Positions 16,578-27,507 are shown, numbered from the stretch's first letter. The stretch: 64,000 bases of DNA from Pyrinomonadaceae bacterium (GCA_021228405.1 JAJQRF010000002.1:434001-498000), one strand, 5' to 3'. Program-made: numbers and translations. Notes: generated from the sequence alone by a model not told the origin.

Positions 16578-16836
16578 AGTAAAAATGATGAAGTTTCGGT
16601 TTTATTCCTTATCCGCTTCCGAAAATAATTTGATTGAGAAAATTATTTATTTCTTATATTTAACTTTTCAAAGCTGAATCATTCAGGGATTTCGGTTTGA
16701 TTGTTCGCAAAATTTAAATATTTCCGAGTCGAATAATTGCTTCAAAACAATCTGAAATTTAACTGTTTTATCAAATTTTCATAAGTTTAACGGAATAAGA
16801 AGCAAAATCTAAATTTAACCCGAGAGAATAAAAAAA
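16578..16836. other. AT-rich intergenic stretch
   Basis: About 260 bases between divergent genes. Rich in A/T with no convincing open frame or strong repeat; presumably holds the two promoters. Confidence 0.4.
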
Positions 16837-17328
16837 ATGAAAAATATCATTCGATCCCGCTTTTCCGAAACTGATGTAACAAAAATAGACGGTATCATTA
16901 CCGATCTGGAAAACGAAATTGCGGGTAAAACCGAAACGCTTGATGAAAGCGAACGCGTCCGCTACGGTTCGATCAATGAACAAAACAAGCTCGTCGTCAA
17001 CAAAGCGTGGCAATACCGTCAAAACCAACCCGCGCTGAGTGCGCCGAATGTCGATTGGGAAGAATTTGAAAGAGATTTCAAAGCCCGCAATTTCATCGAA
17101 AATTGGATCAATCGGCTCGACGCGCTCCGCCATTCGCTCGAAAGCACGAAGATCAAACACGATTACGACAATTTTCAAGACGCTTTAAAAGATTACGGCT
17201 ATTCGCAATACCAAAAAGACGCGGGCGAAGACGGCTACGATGCCAAAGTAGCCGAACTCAAACAGTTTTTCGGCAGATCGTCCAGAAATCAACCGCCCGA
17301 AGACGGAGAAGACGGAAATACCCCGTAA
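16837..17328 (+). CDS. Hypothetical acidic protein, 163 aa
   Basis: Not recognised. Soluble, helical and highly charged: DVTKIDGIITDLENEIAGKTETLDE, then DWEEFERDFKARNFIENWINRLDALRHSLES, ending with the acidic tail PPEDGEDGNTP. No signal peptide. Codon use is like the surrounding genes. It stands alone and is followed directly by a long array of about 21-nt period. Confidence 0.6.
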   Translation: MKNIIRSRFSETDVTKIDGIITDLENEIAGKTETLDESERVRYGSINEQNKLVVNKAWQYRQNQPALSAPNVDWEEFERDFKARNFIENWINRLDALRHSLESTKIKHDYDNFQDALKDYGYSQYQKDAGEDGYDAKVAELKQFFGRSSRNQPPEDGEDGNTP

Positions 17329-17329
17329 A

Positions 17330-17785
17330 CCACCCCGTAAACTACATAAAACCAGCCGTCGGACACGTTGCCAAACGTATCCGACGCATCTTTAAACGTA
17401 TAAACATACGTCAAAAACCCCATCGGCCACGCCTCAAACCCATATTTATACGTCAAATCCCTCGTCAGATACTTCCGTCAGCCTATATTTATACGTCAGA
17501 TCATCCGTCAGATACGTTGCAGACGTATAAATATACGTGTCGGGACGTATATTTTTATGTCCCGAACCCCAAAATATGCGTCCGCCAACGTATCCGAACA
17601 CGTCGCGGACGTATAAATATAGGTTGGTTAACCCCAAAATATACGTCCATCAACCTATCCGACGGGCGATCCGACCTATAAATACAGGTCGCCAACGTAT
17701 AAATATACGTCCCGAAACGTATCCGACGGGTGAGTAGAGCTGTATTTATACGTCTGCCGGCGATCTGACGGGTGATTGAATGTAT
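17330..17785. repeat. Degenerate array of about 21-nt period (ACGTATA family)
   Basis: Fills the gap after the 163-aa gene. Two motifs tend to alternate: a palindrome like ACGTATAAATATACGT and a block like ACGTATCCGACGGG. Near the right end consecutive units are exactly 21 nt; farther left, indels give 21-22 nt steps. Short open frames inside are by-products of the repeat. Confidence 0.75.
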
Positions 17786-17817
17786 CTGATGAGTTTGTCA
17801 GAGAGAAGAGAAAAGTT

Positions 17818-17845
17818 TTGTCGCAAATTGAAATTAAGCTAAAAT
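17818..17845 (+). promoter_or_regulatory. Promoter of the 80-aa gene
   Basis: -35-like TTGTCG (17818-17823), 16-nt spacer, -10 TAAAAT (17840-17845), 16 bases before the start codon, with GAGG as ribosome site in between. Confidence 0.5.
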
Positions 17846-17861
17846 ACATTCGAGGCAATAA

Positions 17862-18104
17862 ATGATGGAAAATACGGAAAAGAGCAACGAACTTAAAACC
17901 GTCAGCGTTAAAAAAGACACTTGGATTTTGGAAGTGCCGAACGAAGTTTGCGAAAACGAAGGTTTTCCCGAAGGCACGATGATCAGCCTGACGCTCAAAA
18001 ACGATTCGATTTCCGGCAGTTATCTCAAACCGTCCAAAGAAATCGATGATTTCGTTAATAAAATAATCGAAGAAGAAAGCGAATGTTTCTCGAACAAAAC
18101 GTGA
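17862..18104 (+). CDS. Small hypothetical protein, 80 aa, possibly AbrB-like
   Basis: ELKTVSVKKDTWILEVPNEV, PEGTMISLTLKNDSI and an acidic helical tail (KEIDDFVNKIIEEES). The short strand-turn-strand pattern with PEGT resembles swapped-hairpin AbrB/SpoVT antitoxin-type domains, but no toxin gene is adjacent and the match is weak. Ribosome site GAGG 6 bases upstream of the first ATG; a second ATG follows at once. Confidence 0.55.
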   Translation: MMENTEKSNELKTVSVKKDTWILEVPNEVCENEGFPEGTMISLTLKNDSISGSYLKPSKEIDDFVNKIIEEESECFSNKT

Positions 18105-18191
18105 ATAAAAAATAACGAAGCCGAAACTTAGTCCTTTATTTTTGTTACTAAGACACACGAATTTTATGAAAACCTGAAATTATTTATTGAA

Positions 18192-19472
18192 TTATTTTTT
18201 AGTTTTTGTTTCAAGTTTTGTAATTAGAAAAGTTACTTCGTTTATATTTGCAGAGATGATTCTATTTTCGTAAGTTTCACCATTAACAGTTAATTTTGTT
18301 GAATAACCGATTTCTTTGCGAACAAATTTAAGTGATTTTTTTCCAACTTCTGCTATTTCTCCAGTAATTTTGTATCCTAAACTGCCGCTTGATGTTTTTT
18401 CAAAAGAGATTCCAATTAAACTAATAATTACTTTTTTCTCAATAACTTTTTTGCTTTCTCCTTCTTTTATTATGATTTCTTCTTGCTCCTTTTTTTCTGA
18501 TAGATTGTTATTTTTTGAATCAAGAATTGGCATATTTGAAGATTGTAAAGATGTATGATTTACTGCAATCTTAGAGTTTTGCATATCTTTATTGCCCGAA
18601 AAATTTTGTTCATTATATATTGAGTCTTTTACTTTTAGTAAATTTGCTACAAATGCAAAAATCACAATTACTGCGAAAATTAATACTATAAAGCCAATGA
18701 TTTTACCTGTTTTTATGCCAGTGTAATTTGATATTTTTCTCGAAGTGTTTCTCCAAAAATTTTTACTCCATTCATCAGGAGTAGTGGGTAACTTTAAAGT
18801 TATTTCCTCTTTAAGTTGATTTAACTTAGCTCTTTTATCAGGAAATTCTGTCCCAAAAAGTTTAACTGCATCATTAATCTTTTCAATATCTTCAAGAAGC
18901 AAAGTTTCATTTTCTCTAACTTTTATGAATTCATTTGAAAGGGGATATTTACCTACAATTTCGTTGTAAAGAAGAGTTGCTTTATCAATGTTGTCATCTA
19001 AAACTTTATTACTTGCAGAATCGAGAACTACTATTTCTTCGATAGGGGAAGAAATCAATCCTTCGGCGAGAAGATTTTGAATTAAAGTAATTAACCACTC
19101 GTTTTTTGCAAAATTTATTTGATCTTCTAACGAATTAAATATCTTCGTTTCGATTCCGTAATCTACTCCAAATGAAAACTTAGACATCCATTTTTTATCA
19201 AATCGATCAAATGTAATAAAAGCTAAGGTAGTTTGATAAGTCAATTTAGACACTTTTTGAGTAGTATTTTCATATTTGATTTGGTAAGAATATCTTAATT
19301 CCATTGAGTGTTTATTAGCAATCCTTGATTTTGGAAATAATTTAACTCTTTCCTTAAAGTCTTCACTTTTATGATTTTCCCAAGCGAAATCAGATAAATT
19401 TAGGTTGTTTAAAATAATGAAATTTTCAATTTCTTTACGTTTTGCTGGTGTAAGTAAACGATTTTCTTCCAT
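18192..19472 (-). CDS. Hypothetical single-pass membrane protein, AT-rich
   Basis: 426 residues, not recognised. The N-terminal 250 residues are soluble and charged. One strong membrane helix at about 255-277 (GFIVLIFAVIVIFAFVANLL) is followed by a 150-residue polar domain ending in beta-rich sequence (GSLGYKITGEIAEVGKKSLKFV, LTVNGETYENRIIS). Without a signal peptide, the N-terminal part is probably cytoplasmic. Base composition is clearly more AT-rich than the flanking genes, which suggests recent acquisition. Confidence 0.65.
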   Translation of the reverse strand: MEENRLLTPAKRKEIENFIILNNLNLSDFAWENHKSEDFKERVKLFPKSRIANKHSMELRYSYQIKYENTTQKVSKLTYQTTLAFITFDRFDKKWMSKFSFGVDYGIETKIFNSLEDQINFAKNEWLITLIQNLLAEGLISSPIEEIVVLDSASNKVLDDNIDKATLLYNEIVGKYPLSNEFIKVRENETLLLEDIEKINDAVKLFGTEFPDKRAKLNQLKEEITLKLPTTPDEWSKNFWRNTSRKISNYTGIKTGKIIGFIVLIFAVIVIFAFVANLLKVKDSIYNEQNFSGNKDMQNSKIAVNHTSLQSSNMPILDSKNNNLSEKKEQEEIIIKEGESKKVIEKKVIISLIGISFEKTSSGSLGYKITGEIAEVGKKSLKFVRKEIGYSTKLTVNGETYENRIISANINEVTFLITKLETKTKK

Positions 19473-19537
19473 AAATTATTTTTTTAAATTACCGCTATTT
19501 TAGCGCATAAAATAAAAAGAAATAAACTTAGTGGTTT

Positions 19538-19795
19538 TTACATTTTTATAAGTTCGACATAATCCATAAAGTTTTCAAGAATTTCCTGCTGTTGTTCGGG
19601 TTCGGCTTGGAAGCGATACATCATATTTTGTCCGTTTTCGATGACGAACAAAGATAAGCCCGAATGATACGGGACGAAATTAGTGCCTTCAAAAATAGAA
19701 GTTTTGCCGACTCGGTGAATGATTTTGTCGTAGTCGGCAAATTCTTTGACGACGCGGTAAGTTTCGCCTTTTTTGAGTTTGGGAATGTCTTTCAT
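19538..19795 (-). CDS. DUF3601-like small protein
   Basis: 85 residues. LKKGETYRVVKEFADYDKIIHRVG, GTNFVPYHSGLSLFV and FQAEPEQQQEILENFMDYVELI match the pattern of the DUF3601 family, a small soluble beta-rich domain of unknown role. Stand-alone gene. Confidence 0.68.
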   Translation of the reverse strand: MKDIPKLKKGETYRVVKEFADYDKIIHRVGKTSIFEGTNFVPYHSGLSLFVIENGQNMMYRFQAEPEQQQEILENFMDYVELIKM

Positions 19796-19899
19796 AACTC
19801 GTGTTTTCTTTGACCTCGTGTTTTGAATATATGATATTTGAATTATAAAACACGAATATTTTTAGATTGTAATTTACGTTTTGACTCAAAGAGGCTTAA

Positions 19900-22197
<2,298 letters not shown>

Positions 22198-22242
22198 TAC
22201 TACGGTGATCTTATTGCTTCTCAGAGCTTCGATTACGTAATT

Positions 22243-22282
22243 AAAACCGTCTCAAAAGCCAAGTGTGTTTGAGACGGTTTTT
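22243..22282 (+). terminator. Intrinsic terminator after icd
   Basis: 14-bp stem AAAACCGTCTCAAA (22243-22256) / TTTGAGACGGTTTT (22268-22281), 11-nt loop, followed by T residues. The rest of the gap to 22378 holds nothing recognisable. Confidence 0.85.
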
Positions 22283-22378
22283 GACAAGAAGCCGCATTAA
22301 GAATTTAACCGATTTAATTCCAAACAGGTGATTAGCACCGCGCAACCCAGTTTTGCTGACAGCGTTGCAATCAAATAA

Positions 22379-22729
22379 TTACTCGTCAGCTAATCTGATA
22401 TTTAACGCATTAATCTTTGAACCGTTAGAGATAAAGTGATAATCCATCAGAAACGGGTCAGGCAGTCCAGTCTTGTCGAAATCGCCGTCCACCTTGAACG
22501 TGACAATGAATTTGCCGTCACGATTTACCGCATTAATCGGCTCAAGAGTGACTTTTGCGCCGATATATTTCTCGTCGCTCCAATTTTTAATCGCTGAAAT
22601 TCCGCGATAGTCTTGGCTCTCGTCGGTGATAACCGCATCGTCGGTCATCGTCGCTAGAAATTCGTCGGTGTTATGTTTGTTGGTTGCCTGAATGAAAGCC
22701 TCAATTGATTTGGGTAAATTATTAGTCAT
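22379..22729 (-). CDS. SnoaL/NTF2-like small protein
   Basis: 116 residues, cone-shaped NTF2 fold: SIEAFIQATNKHNTDEFLATMTDDAVITDES, then YRGISAIKNWSDEKYIGAKVTLEPIN. Members are enzymes or small-ligand binders. A strong ribosome site AAGGAGG 8 bases upstream decides the start at 22729. Lies 34 bases downstream of the SDR gene and is probably co-transcribed with it. Confidence 0.8.
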   Translation of the reverse strand: MTNNLPKSIEAFIQATNKHNTDEFLATMTDDAVITDESQDYRGISAIKNWSDEKYIGAKVTLEPINAVNRDGKFIVTFKVDGDFDKTGLPDPFLMDYHFISNGSKINALNIRLADE

Positions 22730-22763
22730 TATGTAATCCTCCTTATATTTTTCAGTAAATTCT

Positions 22764-23555
22764 TCACACGGTCGGAATAGTTCCGCCATCAATAACGTAT
22801 TCAGTGCCGGTGATATACGAAGCGCGGTCGGAAACCAGAAATGCCACCAGTTCGGCGATTTCTTCGGGGTTTCCCGGTCGCCCCACCGGGATGCCGCCGA
22901 GCGATTTAATCAATCCCTGACGAGCGGTTTCCGTATCTGTTCCGGCAGTTTCAGCCAAATTTTCGATCATTCGCGCCGCCGCATCGGTTTCGATAAAACC
23001 GGGCGAAACGGTAACTACTCGCACTCCTTTCGGCGAAACCTCGTTTGAAAGATTTTTGCTGTAGTTGACGAGCGCGGCTTTCGCCGCAGCGTAGGCAATG
23101 GTCGATTCATAGAGCGGAAGCATTCGCTGGATGGAGCCGATGTGAATGATAACACCCGATCTTTGTTCGATCATTTGCGGCAGAAATGCCCGGTCGAGAC
23201 GCACGGCGGGAAACAGATTCAGATCGAAAGCCTTTTGCCAATGATCGTCATTCAAAGCCAGAAACCCGCCGTTTGGCGCGTCCGACCCGCCGACGTTATT
23301 GACCAGAATATCGATGCCGCCGAAACGCTCTTTGATTTCACCGACTGCCTTTTCCACGCCGCCGGGCGTACTGATGTCAGACTCGATGATGAATGCCGGT
23401 GAGGAAGATTGTTCTTTATTTGTGCGAGCGATTGTGACAACAGCCGCGCCGTCTTGTGCCAAACGTTTAACGATTGCTTCACCCATTCCACTCGTTCCTC
23501 CAGTCACCAAAACCGTTTTACCGGATAATTCACCCGAAACTATTTGTGTATTCAT
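22764..23555 (-). CDS. SDR-family oxidoreductase
   Basis: About 263 residues, classical short-chain dehydrogenase. TVLVTGGTSGMGEAI (cofactor loop TGxxxGxG), NNVGG, a Ser in IIHIGSIQ, and YAAAKAAL giving Tyr-x-x-x-Lys; the end TGTEYVIDGGTIPTV is typical. An acidic Asp after IIESD and an Arg in TIARTN leave NAD or NADP open. The start is ambiguous (23555, 23582 or 23636); none has a good ribosome site. Divergent from an HxlR regulator across a 26-bp near-palindrome, so it is likely regulated by it. Confidence 0.85.
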   Translation of the reverse strand: MNTQIVSGELSGKTVLVTGGTSGMGEAIVKRLAQDGAAVVTIARTNKEQSSSPAFIIESDISTPGGVEKAVGEIKERFGGIDILVNNVGGSDAPNGGFLALNDDHWQKAFDLNLFPAVRLDRAFLPQMIEQRSGVIIHIGSIQRMLPLYESTIAYAAAKAALVNYSKNLSNEVSPKGVRVVTVSPGFIETDAAARMIENLAETAGTDTETARQGLIKSLGGIPVGRPGNPEEIAELVAFLVSDRASYITGTEYVIDGGTIPTV

Positions 23556-23679
23556 ATTTTGTAAATCTATATTTCTACTCATAATATTTTTTATCGGCGT
23601 TCTAAAAAAATCCGCCGATCTTTCTCCTATTTCCATTATCGTGGAGTAGAAACCCGATTAAAATACGGATAATGCAACC

Positions 23680-23705
23680 GAATAGTGATAAAATTATCCC
23701 TATTC
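23680..23705. promoter_or_regulatory. 26-bp near-perfect palindrome, candidate HxlR operator
   Basis: GAATAGTGATAA and TTATCCCTATTC around an AA centre; one mismatched pair. It sits between the SDR gene and the HxlR gene, 36 bases before the regulator's start. A further GGATAAT half-like word lies just upstream. Confidence 0.6.
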
Positions 23706-23741
23706 CCGAATTCTGATAAAATGAATTTTTAAGATTGGATA

Positions 23742-24110
23742 ATGACGGTAAAATACACAAAAAAGATTCCCCTTGACCTTAATTGCGGACTTGATCTCGT
23801 TAAGGAGGTATTATACGGCAAGTGGAAAATACACCTTTTGTATTTCATTTCTCAGGGCGCAAAACGACCCGGCGAACTGCAAAGAAAAATTCCGGCAGCG
23901 ACACGCAGAGTTTTGAACGTCCAGCTAAATCAGCTTGAAGATCACGGATTGATCGCAAAAAAAATTTACGCCGAACTGCCCCCAAAGGTCGAATACTCTC
24001 TAACCGAACTGGGGCAAAGCGTGTTGCCGATGATTACCGCTCTGGGAAAATGGGGCGACGATCATCAAGAACATTTGCGTCGTGTGATTGAACGAAGCTG
24101 GTCAGAATAA
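23742..24110 (+). CDS. HxlR-family transcriptional regulator
   Basis: 122 residues, winged helix. NCGLDLVKEVLYGKWKIHLLYFIS, RPGELQRKIPAATRRVLNVQLNQLEDHGLI and VEYSLTELGQSVLPMI are the full HxlR pattern; Cys15 is the position used as redox sensor in some members. Probably controls the divergent SDR/NTF2 operon in response to an oxidant or reactive aldehyde; the signal is inference. Confidence 0.9.
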   Translation: MTVKYTKKIPLDLNCGLDLVKEVLYGKWKIHLLYFISQGAKRPGELQRKIPAATRRVLNVQLNQLEDHGLIAKKIYAELPPKVEYSLTELGQSVLPMITALGKWGDDHQEHLRRVIERSWSE

Positions 24111-24141
24111 AAAACATATTGCAATGAATCAGGCTTAAACC

Positions 24142-24546
24142 TCATTCCTCAACCGCAGTTTTGTTCTTTTGAATCATCTCGTTTATCGTGTCGGTTTCGC
24201 CGATTTCGTAGAGAAAAATTAAACCGTCTTCGATGGTGAAGATTTGGCGGACTTCCGTATCTACAAGCACATTGCCGTCTAAATCTTTGACGATTTGGTG
24301 AACGGTGACGATGTTTCGACCGCTTTCGTCGGTTTCAAAATTTAAGGTTTCGAGTTCGGGTAGGATCGCTTTGAATTGATTCGTCCAATATTCGCGCACT
24401 GCGTCGTGACCGTGCACAAAACCGCCTTCCAAGCCGTTTGCCCATTTCACGTCCGGGTGCATTTTGGCGATGATCGTTTCGATCTCGCGTCTGTTAAAGG
24501 CATCGTATAAATTTTGCAGAAACTCCTGATTTGCGCTCATAATCAT
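24142..24546 (-). CDS. SnoaL-like NTF2-fold protein
   Basis: 134 residues. FLQNLYDAFNRREIETIIAKMHPDVKWANGLEGG, HGHDAVREYWTNQF and VDTEVRQIFTIEDGLI form the SnoaL-like pattern. The start is either of two ATGs 6 bases apart. A second NTF2-fold gene lies 1.4 kb away beyond the SDR gene; the two are not close paralogues. Confidence 0.82.
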   Translation of the reverse strand: MIMSANQEFLQNLYDAFNRREIETIIAKMHPDVKWANGLEGGFVHGHDAVREYWTNQFKAILPELETLNFETDESGRNIVTVHQIVKDLDGNVLVDTEVRQIFTIEDGLIFLYEIGETDTINEMIQKNKTAVEE

Positions 24547-24623
24547 TCACTTTGCCCGATCTGCGAAAACCTTCAAAGCAGTTCATAAAATCTTAAAAAT
24601 TTCCGCCGAGCCGGAAAAATTGA

Positions 24624-24905
24624 CTAGATTTTCCCGATTTCTTTGGCGACGGCGAAATCGAAATCGGTGATGCCGCCGCGGTCGTGCGTGGTGAGGTTTA
24701 TCTCGGCGTAGCCCCAACCGAAATGAATGTCGGGGTGATGATCGTGCCGTTCGGCGATTTCGCCGACTTTATTGACAAATTCGAGGGCTTCGGCAAAGTT
24801 TTTGAACTCGAATCTTTTCGATAAGATGTCGTTTTCCGCCTTCCAATCTTCGATTCCCGCCAAAGCGGTCGAAATTTCCTTCGTATCGAGCTTTTTTCGT
24901 TCCAT
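24624..24905 (-). CDS. phhB: Pterin-4a-carbinolamine dehydratase
   Basis: Dehydrates 4a-hydroxytetrahydrobiopterin during pterin recycling for aromatic amino-acid hydroxylases. 93 residues, the usual length. The active-site signature ERHDHHPDIHFGWGYAEINLTTHDRGGITDFDF contains the catalytic His cluster. No hydroxylase gene is adjacent. Divergent from a lipoprotein gene across an inverted repeat. Confidence 0.92.
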   Translation of the reverse strand: MERKKLDTKEISTALAGIEDWKAENDILSKRFEFKNFAEALEFVNKVGEIAERHDHHPDIHFGWGYAEINLTTHDRGGITDFDFAVAKEIGKI

Positions 24906-24930
24906 TGTTTTTTCGCGCTCCTTGTTTTGA

Positions 24931-24957
24931 GTTATACTTTATCCTTTTAAGTATAAC
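24931..24957. promoter_or_regulatory. 9-bp inverted repeat in divergent promoter region
   Basis: GTTATACTT (24931-24939) and AAGTATAAC (24949-24957) with a 9-nt spacer, between phhB and the lipoprotein gene. Each arm contains a -10-like TATACT or TATAAC word, so the symmetry may reflect two facing promoters or an operator. Confidence 0.45.
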
Positions 24958-24980
24958 GATTTATTAAAGGTTTATTCAAA

Positions 24981-25433
24981 ATGCGTTTTTTATCAGGACT
25001 TATTATTTTTACGATTTTAATGCTTTCGCTTGCGTGTGCCGAATCGCGTCCGGCAACTCCGGTTGAAACTTTCAAGGCTTACACGAAAGCCATCAAGGAA
25101 AAAGACACGACCACGATGAAGCTTCTTCTTTCACAGGAAACGATCAAGATGCACGAACAGGAAGCCAAAGCCCAGGGCGTAACTTTGGATGAAGTCGTCA
25201 AACGCGAAACGCTTTTTAAGCAGGATCAGAAAACGGTCAAGTTTCGTAACGAAAAGATCGATGGCGACAAAGCGACACTCGAAGTCGAAAATTCCTTCGG
25301 TTCCTGGGAAACGGTTCCGTTCGTCAAGGAAGACGGAAATTGGCGCATCGACAAAAAAGGCTACGCCAACCAGATGATCCAGGAGATCGAACAAAGACAG
25401 AACGACGTTTTTAATCAGGGAAGAATACAATAA
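24981..25433 (+). CDS. Lipoprotein with NTF2-like domain, paralogue 1
   Basis: 150 residues. Lipoprotein signal FLSGLIIFTILMLSLAC with lipobox LSLAC. The mature part (TPVETFKAYTKAIKEKDTTTMKLLLSQETI, GDKATLEVENSFGSWETVPFVKEDGNWRID) matches the small DUF4878-like domain of envelope lipoproteins. The next gene encodes a paralogue with the same VPFVKEDGxWRI ending. Confidence 0.72.
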   Translation: MRFLSGLIIFTILMLSLACAESRPATPVETFKAYTKAIKEKDTTTMKLLLSQETIKMHEQEAKAQGVTLDEVVKRETLFKQDQKTVKFRNEKIDGDKATLEVENSFGSWETVPFVKEDGNWRIDKKGYANQMIQEIEQRQNDVFNQGRIQ

Positions 25434-25519
25434 ATTTTGGTCTTTGGTTTTGGGTTTTCGGTCTTGGTCGGAAATATGCTCTGCAAAGACCAAAGACCCA
25501 AAGACCGAAGATCAATTTT
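25434..25519. repeat. Heptamer array facing its inverted copy
   Basis: GGTCTTT GGTTTTG GGTTTTC GGTCTTG (about 25439-25466) faces AAAGACC AAAGACC C AAAGACC (about 25485-25506). It lies between the two paralogous lipoprotein genes. The same words recur at 41347-41438. Confidence 0.8.
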
Positions 25520-25533
25520 ACAAGGGGCAATTT

Positions 25534-26127
25534 ATGAAAATTTACAGCATTACATTTTTAACGACGGCATTATTTTTTACGGCTTGCAGTTCGTCGCAAC
25601 CGGCGAATACGGCGACGAATTCAACCGTCAACCCGACCGCTAATTCGACAACTTCGACCAACGCGGCAACCGTCAACACGGGTCAGACCGCACCGCCGAA
25701 AGTCGCCGCGCAGAGTCCGACAGATGCGATGAAGGCTTTGAACGAAGCCTCGAAAACGAATGATGTCGCCGCGATCAAAGGGCTTATTTCAAAAGGCACC
25801 ATAGCTTTGCTGGAAGAAAGCGCGAAGGAAAAACAAACGACGGTTGACGAACTTTTACAGCGCGACGACAGTATGCCGTTTGAAGATATTCCTGAAATGC
25901 GGAATGAAAAGATCACGGGCGATAAAGCCACGCTCGAAATCAAAAATACTCTCAGCGGAGAATATTCGACCGTTCCGTTCGTTAAGGAAGACGGCTCCTG
26001 GCGCATCGCTTTCGACATTTATCTGAAGGAAATCGAAGAAAAAATGCGGAAACAGATGGGCAATCAGGGTCATTCCGACGAGGATGGTCACGACCATTCC
26101 GCCGACGCGCCGAAAGGCAAAAAATAA
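25534..26127 (+). CDS. Lipoprotein with NTF2-like domain, paralogue 2
   Basis: 197 residues. Signal KIYSITFLTTALFFTAC with lipobox FTAC, then a Thr/Asn/Ala linker, then the same domain as its neighbour (DAMKALNEASKTNDVAAIKGLIS, GDKATLEIKNTLSGEYSTVPFVKEDGSWRI). The C-terminal tail HSDEDGHDHSADAPKGKK is His/Asp-rich and could bind metal. Ribosome site AGGGG upstream of this ATG decides the start. Arose by tandem duplication. Confidence 0.75.
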   Translation: MKIYSITFLTTALFFTACSSSQPANTATNSTVNPTANSTTSTNAATVNTGQTAPPKVAAQSPTDAMKALNEASKTNDVAAIKGLISKGTIALLEESAKEKQTTVDELLQRDDSMPFEDIPEMRNEKITGDKATLEIKNTLSGEYSTVPFVKEDGSWRIAFDIYLKEIEEKMRKQMGNQGHSDEDGHDHSADAPKGKK

Positions 26128-26151
26128 TTGAGATTGAGGAGAAAATTTTAA

Positions 26152-27393
26152 GTGTCAAAGATCAAACCTTTTCGCGCCTTGCGTCCGCAGGAAGAGTTAG
26201 CCAAACAAGTTTCGAGCGTTCCGTATGACGTTTTGAATACGCCCGAAGCCCGCGAAATAACGAAGAACAACCCGCTCAGTTTCCTGCACGTTTCGCGTTC
26301 GGAGATAGATTTGCCCGACGAAACCGATCATTATTCAACGGAAGTTTACGCCAAAGCAAAGGAAAATTTTGAAAAATTGCAAACAAGCGGCGTTTTGGAG
26401 TTGGAAAGCGAGCCGTGTCTTTACGTTTACCGTTTGCAGATGGGCGAACAGGTTCAGACCAGCGTTGTCGCTTGCTGTTCGATTGACGAATACGATAACG
26501 ATCTCATCAAAAAGCACGAAAAAACGCGTCCCGACAAAGAGAACGACCGCACGCGTCATATGATCGAACTTTCGGCGCAGACGGGTTTGATATTTTTGTG
26601 CTATCGCGGAACCGACGAAATAAATTCGTTGGTCGAAGAAGCGGTGAAAACGGAGCCGCTTTACGATTTTGAAGCCGAAGATGTCAATAAAAATCTGATC
26701 GTCAACACGATCTGGAAAATTTCCGCACCTGCCGCGCTCGTTTCCGCGTTTGAAAAAGTTCCCGCGATCTACATCGCCGACGGGCATCACCGCGCCGCTT
26801 CGAGTTCACGCGCCCGCACCGCGATGCGCGATAAAAATCCGAATCATACCGGCGAAGAAGAATATAATTTCGTCATCGCCGCGCTTTTTCCTGCCGAACA
26901 ATTAAAGATTCTGGCGTATAACCGCGTCGTCAGGGATTTGAACGGATTGAGCACCGGTGAATTTCTGCAAAAGGTCGGCGAATCGGGCTACAACGTGACC
27001 GAAACGAACAGTTCAATTCCTGAAAATCCCGGCGAAATCTGTCTTTACACGGACGGCAAATGGCACAAATTGATGTTCAATGTCGCTTATTTCGCCGCGC
27101 CGCCCGTGATCGAATCTCTGGATGTGAGCCGGTTGGAAGATTTCATTCTGCGCCCGATTCTCGGCATTGAAGACGTGCGAACCGACAAACGAATTGATTT
27201 TGTCGGCGGCATTCGCGGCACGGAAGAGCTGGAAAAACTGGTCGATTCGGGCAAATGGCAAGCCGCGTTTTCGATGTTCCCGACCACTGTCGAAGACCTG
27301 CTCCGGGTTTCCGACGAAAACCAGATTATGCCGCCGAAATCGACGTGGTTTGAACCGAAACTGCGCGACGGCTTACTAATTCACTTGATTTAG
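26152..27393 (+). CDS. DUF1015 family protein
   Basis: 413 residues, GTG start with GAGGAG ribosome site. IKPFRALRP, SSVPYDVLNTPEAREI, NPLSFLHVSRSEIDLP and IADGHHRAAS are the DUF1015 signatures. The family is widespread and often lies near serine-synthesis genes; biochemical role not established. Here it follows two lipoprotein genes with only 24 bases between, possibly in one transcript. Confidence 0.88.
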   Translation: MSKIKPFRALRPQEELAKQVSSVPYDVLNTPEAREITKNNPLSFLHVSRSEIDLPDETDHYSTEVYAKAKENFEKLQTSGVLELESEPCLYVYRLQMGEQVQTSVVACCSIDEYDNDLIKKHEKTRPDKENDRTRHMIELSAQTGLIFLCYRGTDEINSLVEEAVKTEPLYDFEAEDVNKNLIVNTIWKISAPAALVSAFEKVPAIYIADGHHRAASSSRARTAMRDKNPNHTGEEEYNFVIAALFPAEQLKILAYNRVVRDLNGLSTGEFLQKVGESGYNVTETNSSIPENPGEICLYTDGKWHKLMFNVAYFAAPPVIESLDVSRLEDFILRPILGIEDVRTDKRIDFVGGIRGTEELEKLVDSGKWQAAFSMFPTTVEDLLRVSDENQIMPPKSTWFEPKLRDGLLIHLI

Positions 27394-27397
27394 ATTT

Positions 27398-27507
27398 TTT
27401 GCCTGCGAAAGAAACGAAAAATACGAAAAATTAGTGCTTTAAAGACATTAATTTCAGTGTTCTTTTCTTTACTAAATTTCGTTCTTTTCGTTTCTTTCGC
27501 AGGCAAA
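27398..27507. repeat. Palindromic intergenic element, CGAAA sub-family, copy 1
   Basis: Perfect 23-bp arms (27398-27420 and 27485-27507), left arm starting TTTGCCTGCGAAAGAAACG. Begins 5 bases after the DUF1015 stop. Related elements at 31708 and 58260 share the TTTGCCCxCGAA start. Confidence 0.82.

Noticed and set aside
17330-17785. Possible CRISPR array
   Set aside because: No constant direct repeat with unique spacers, period too short and degenerate, and no cas genes in the window.
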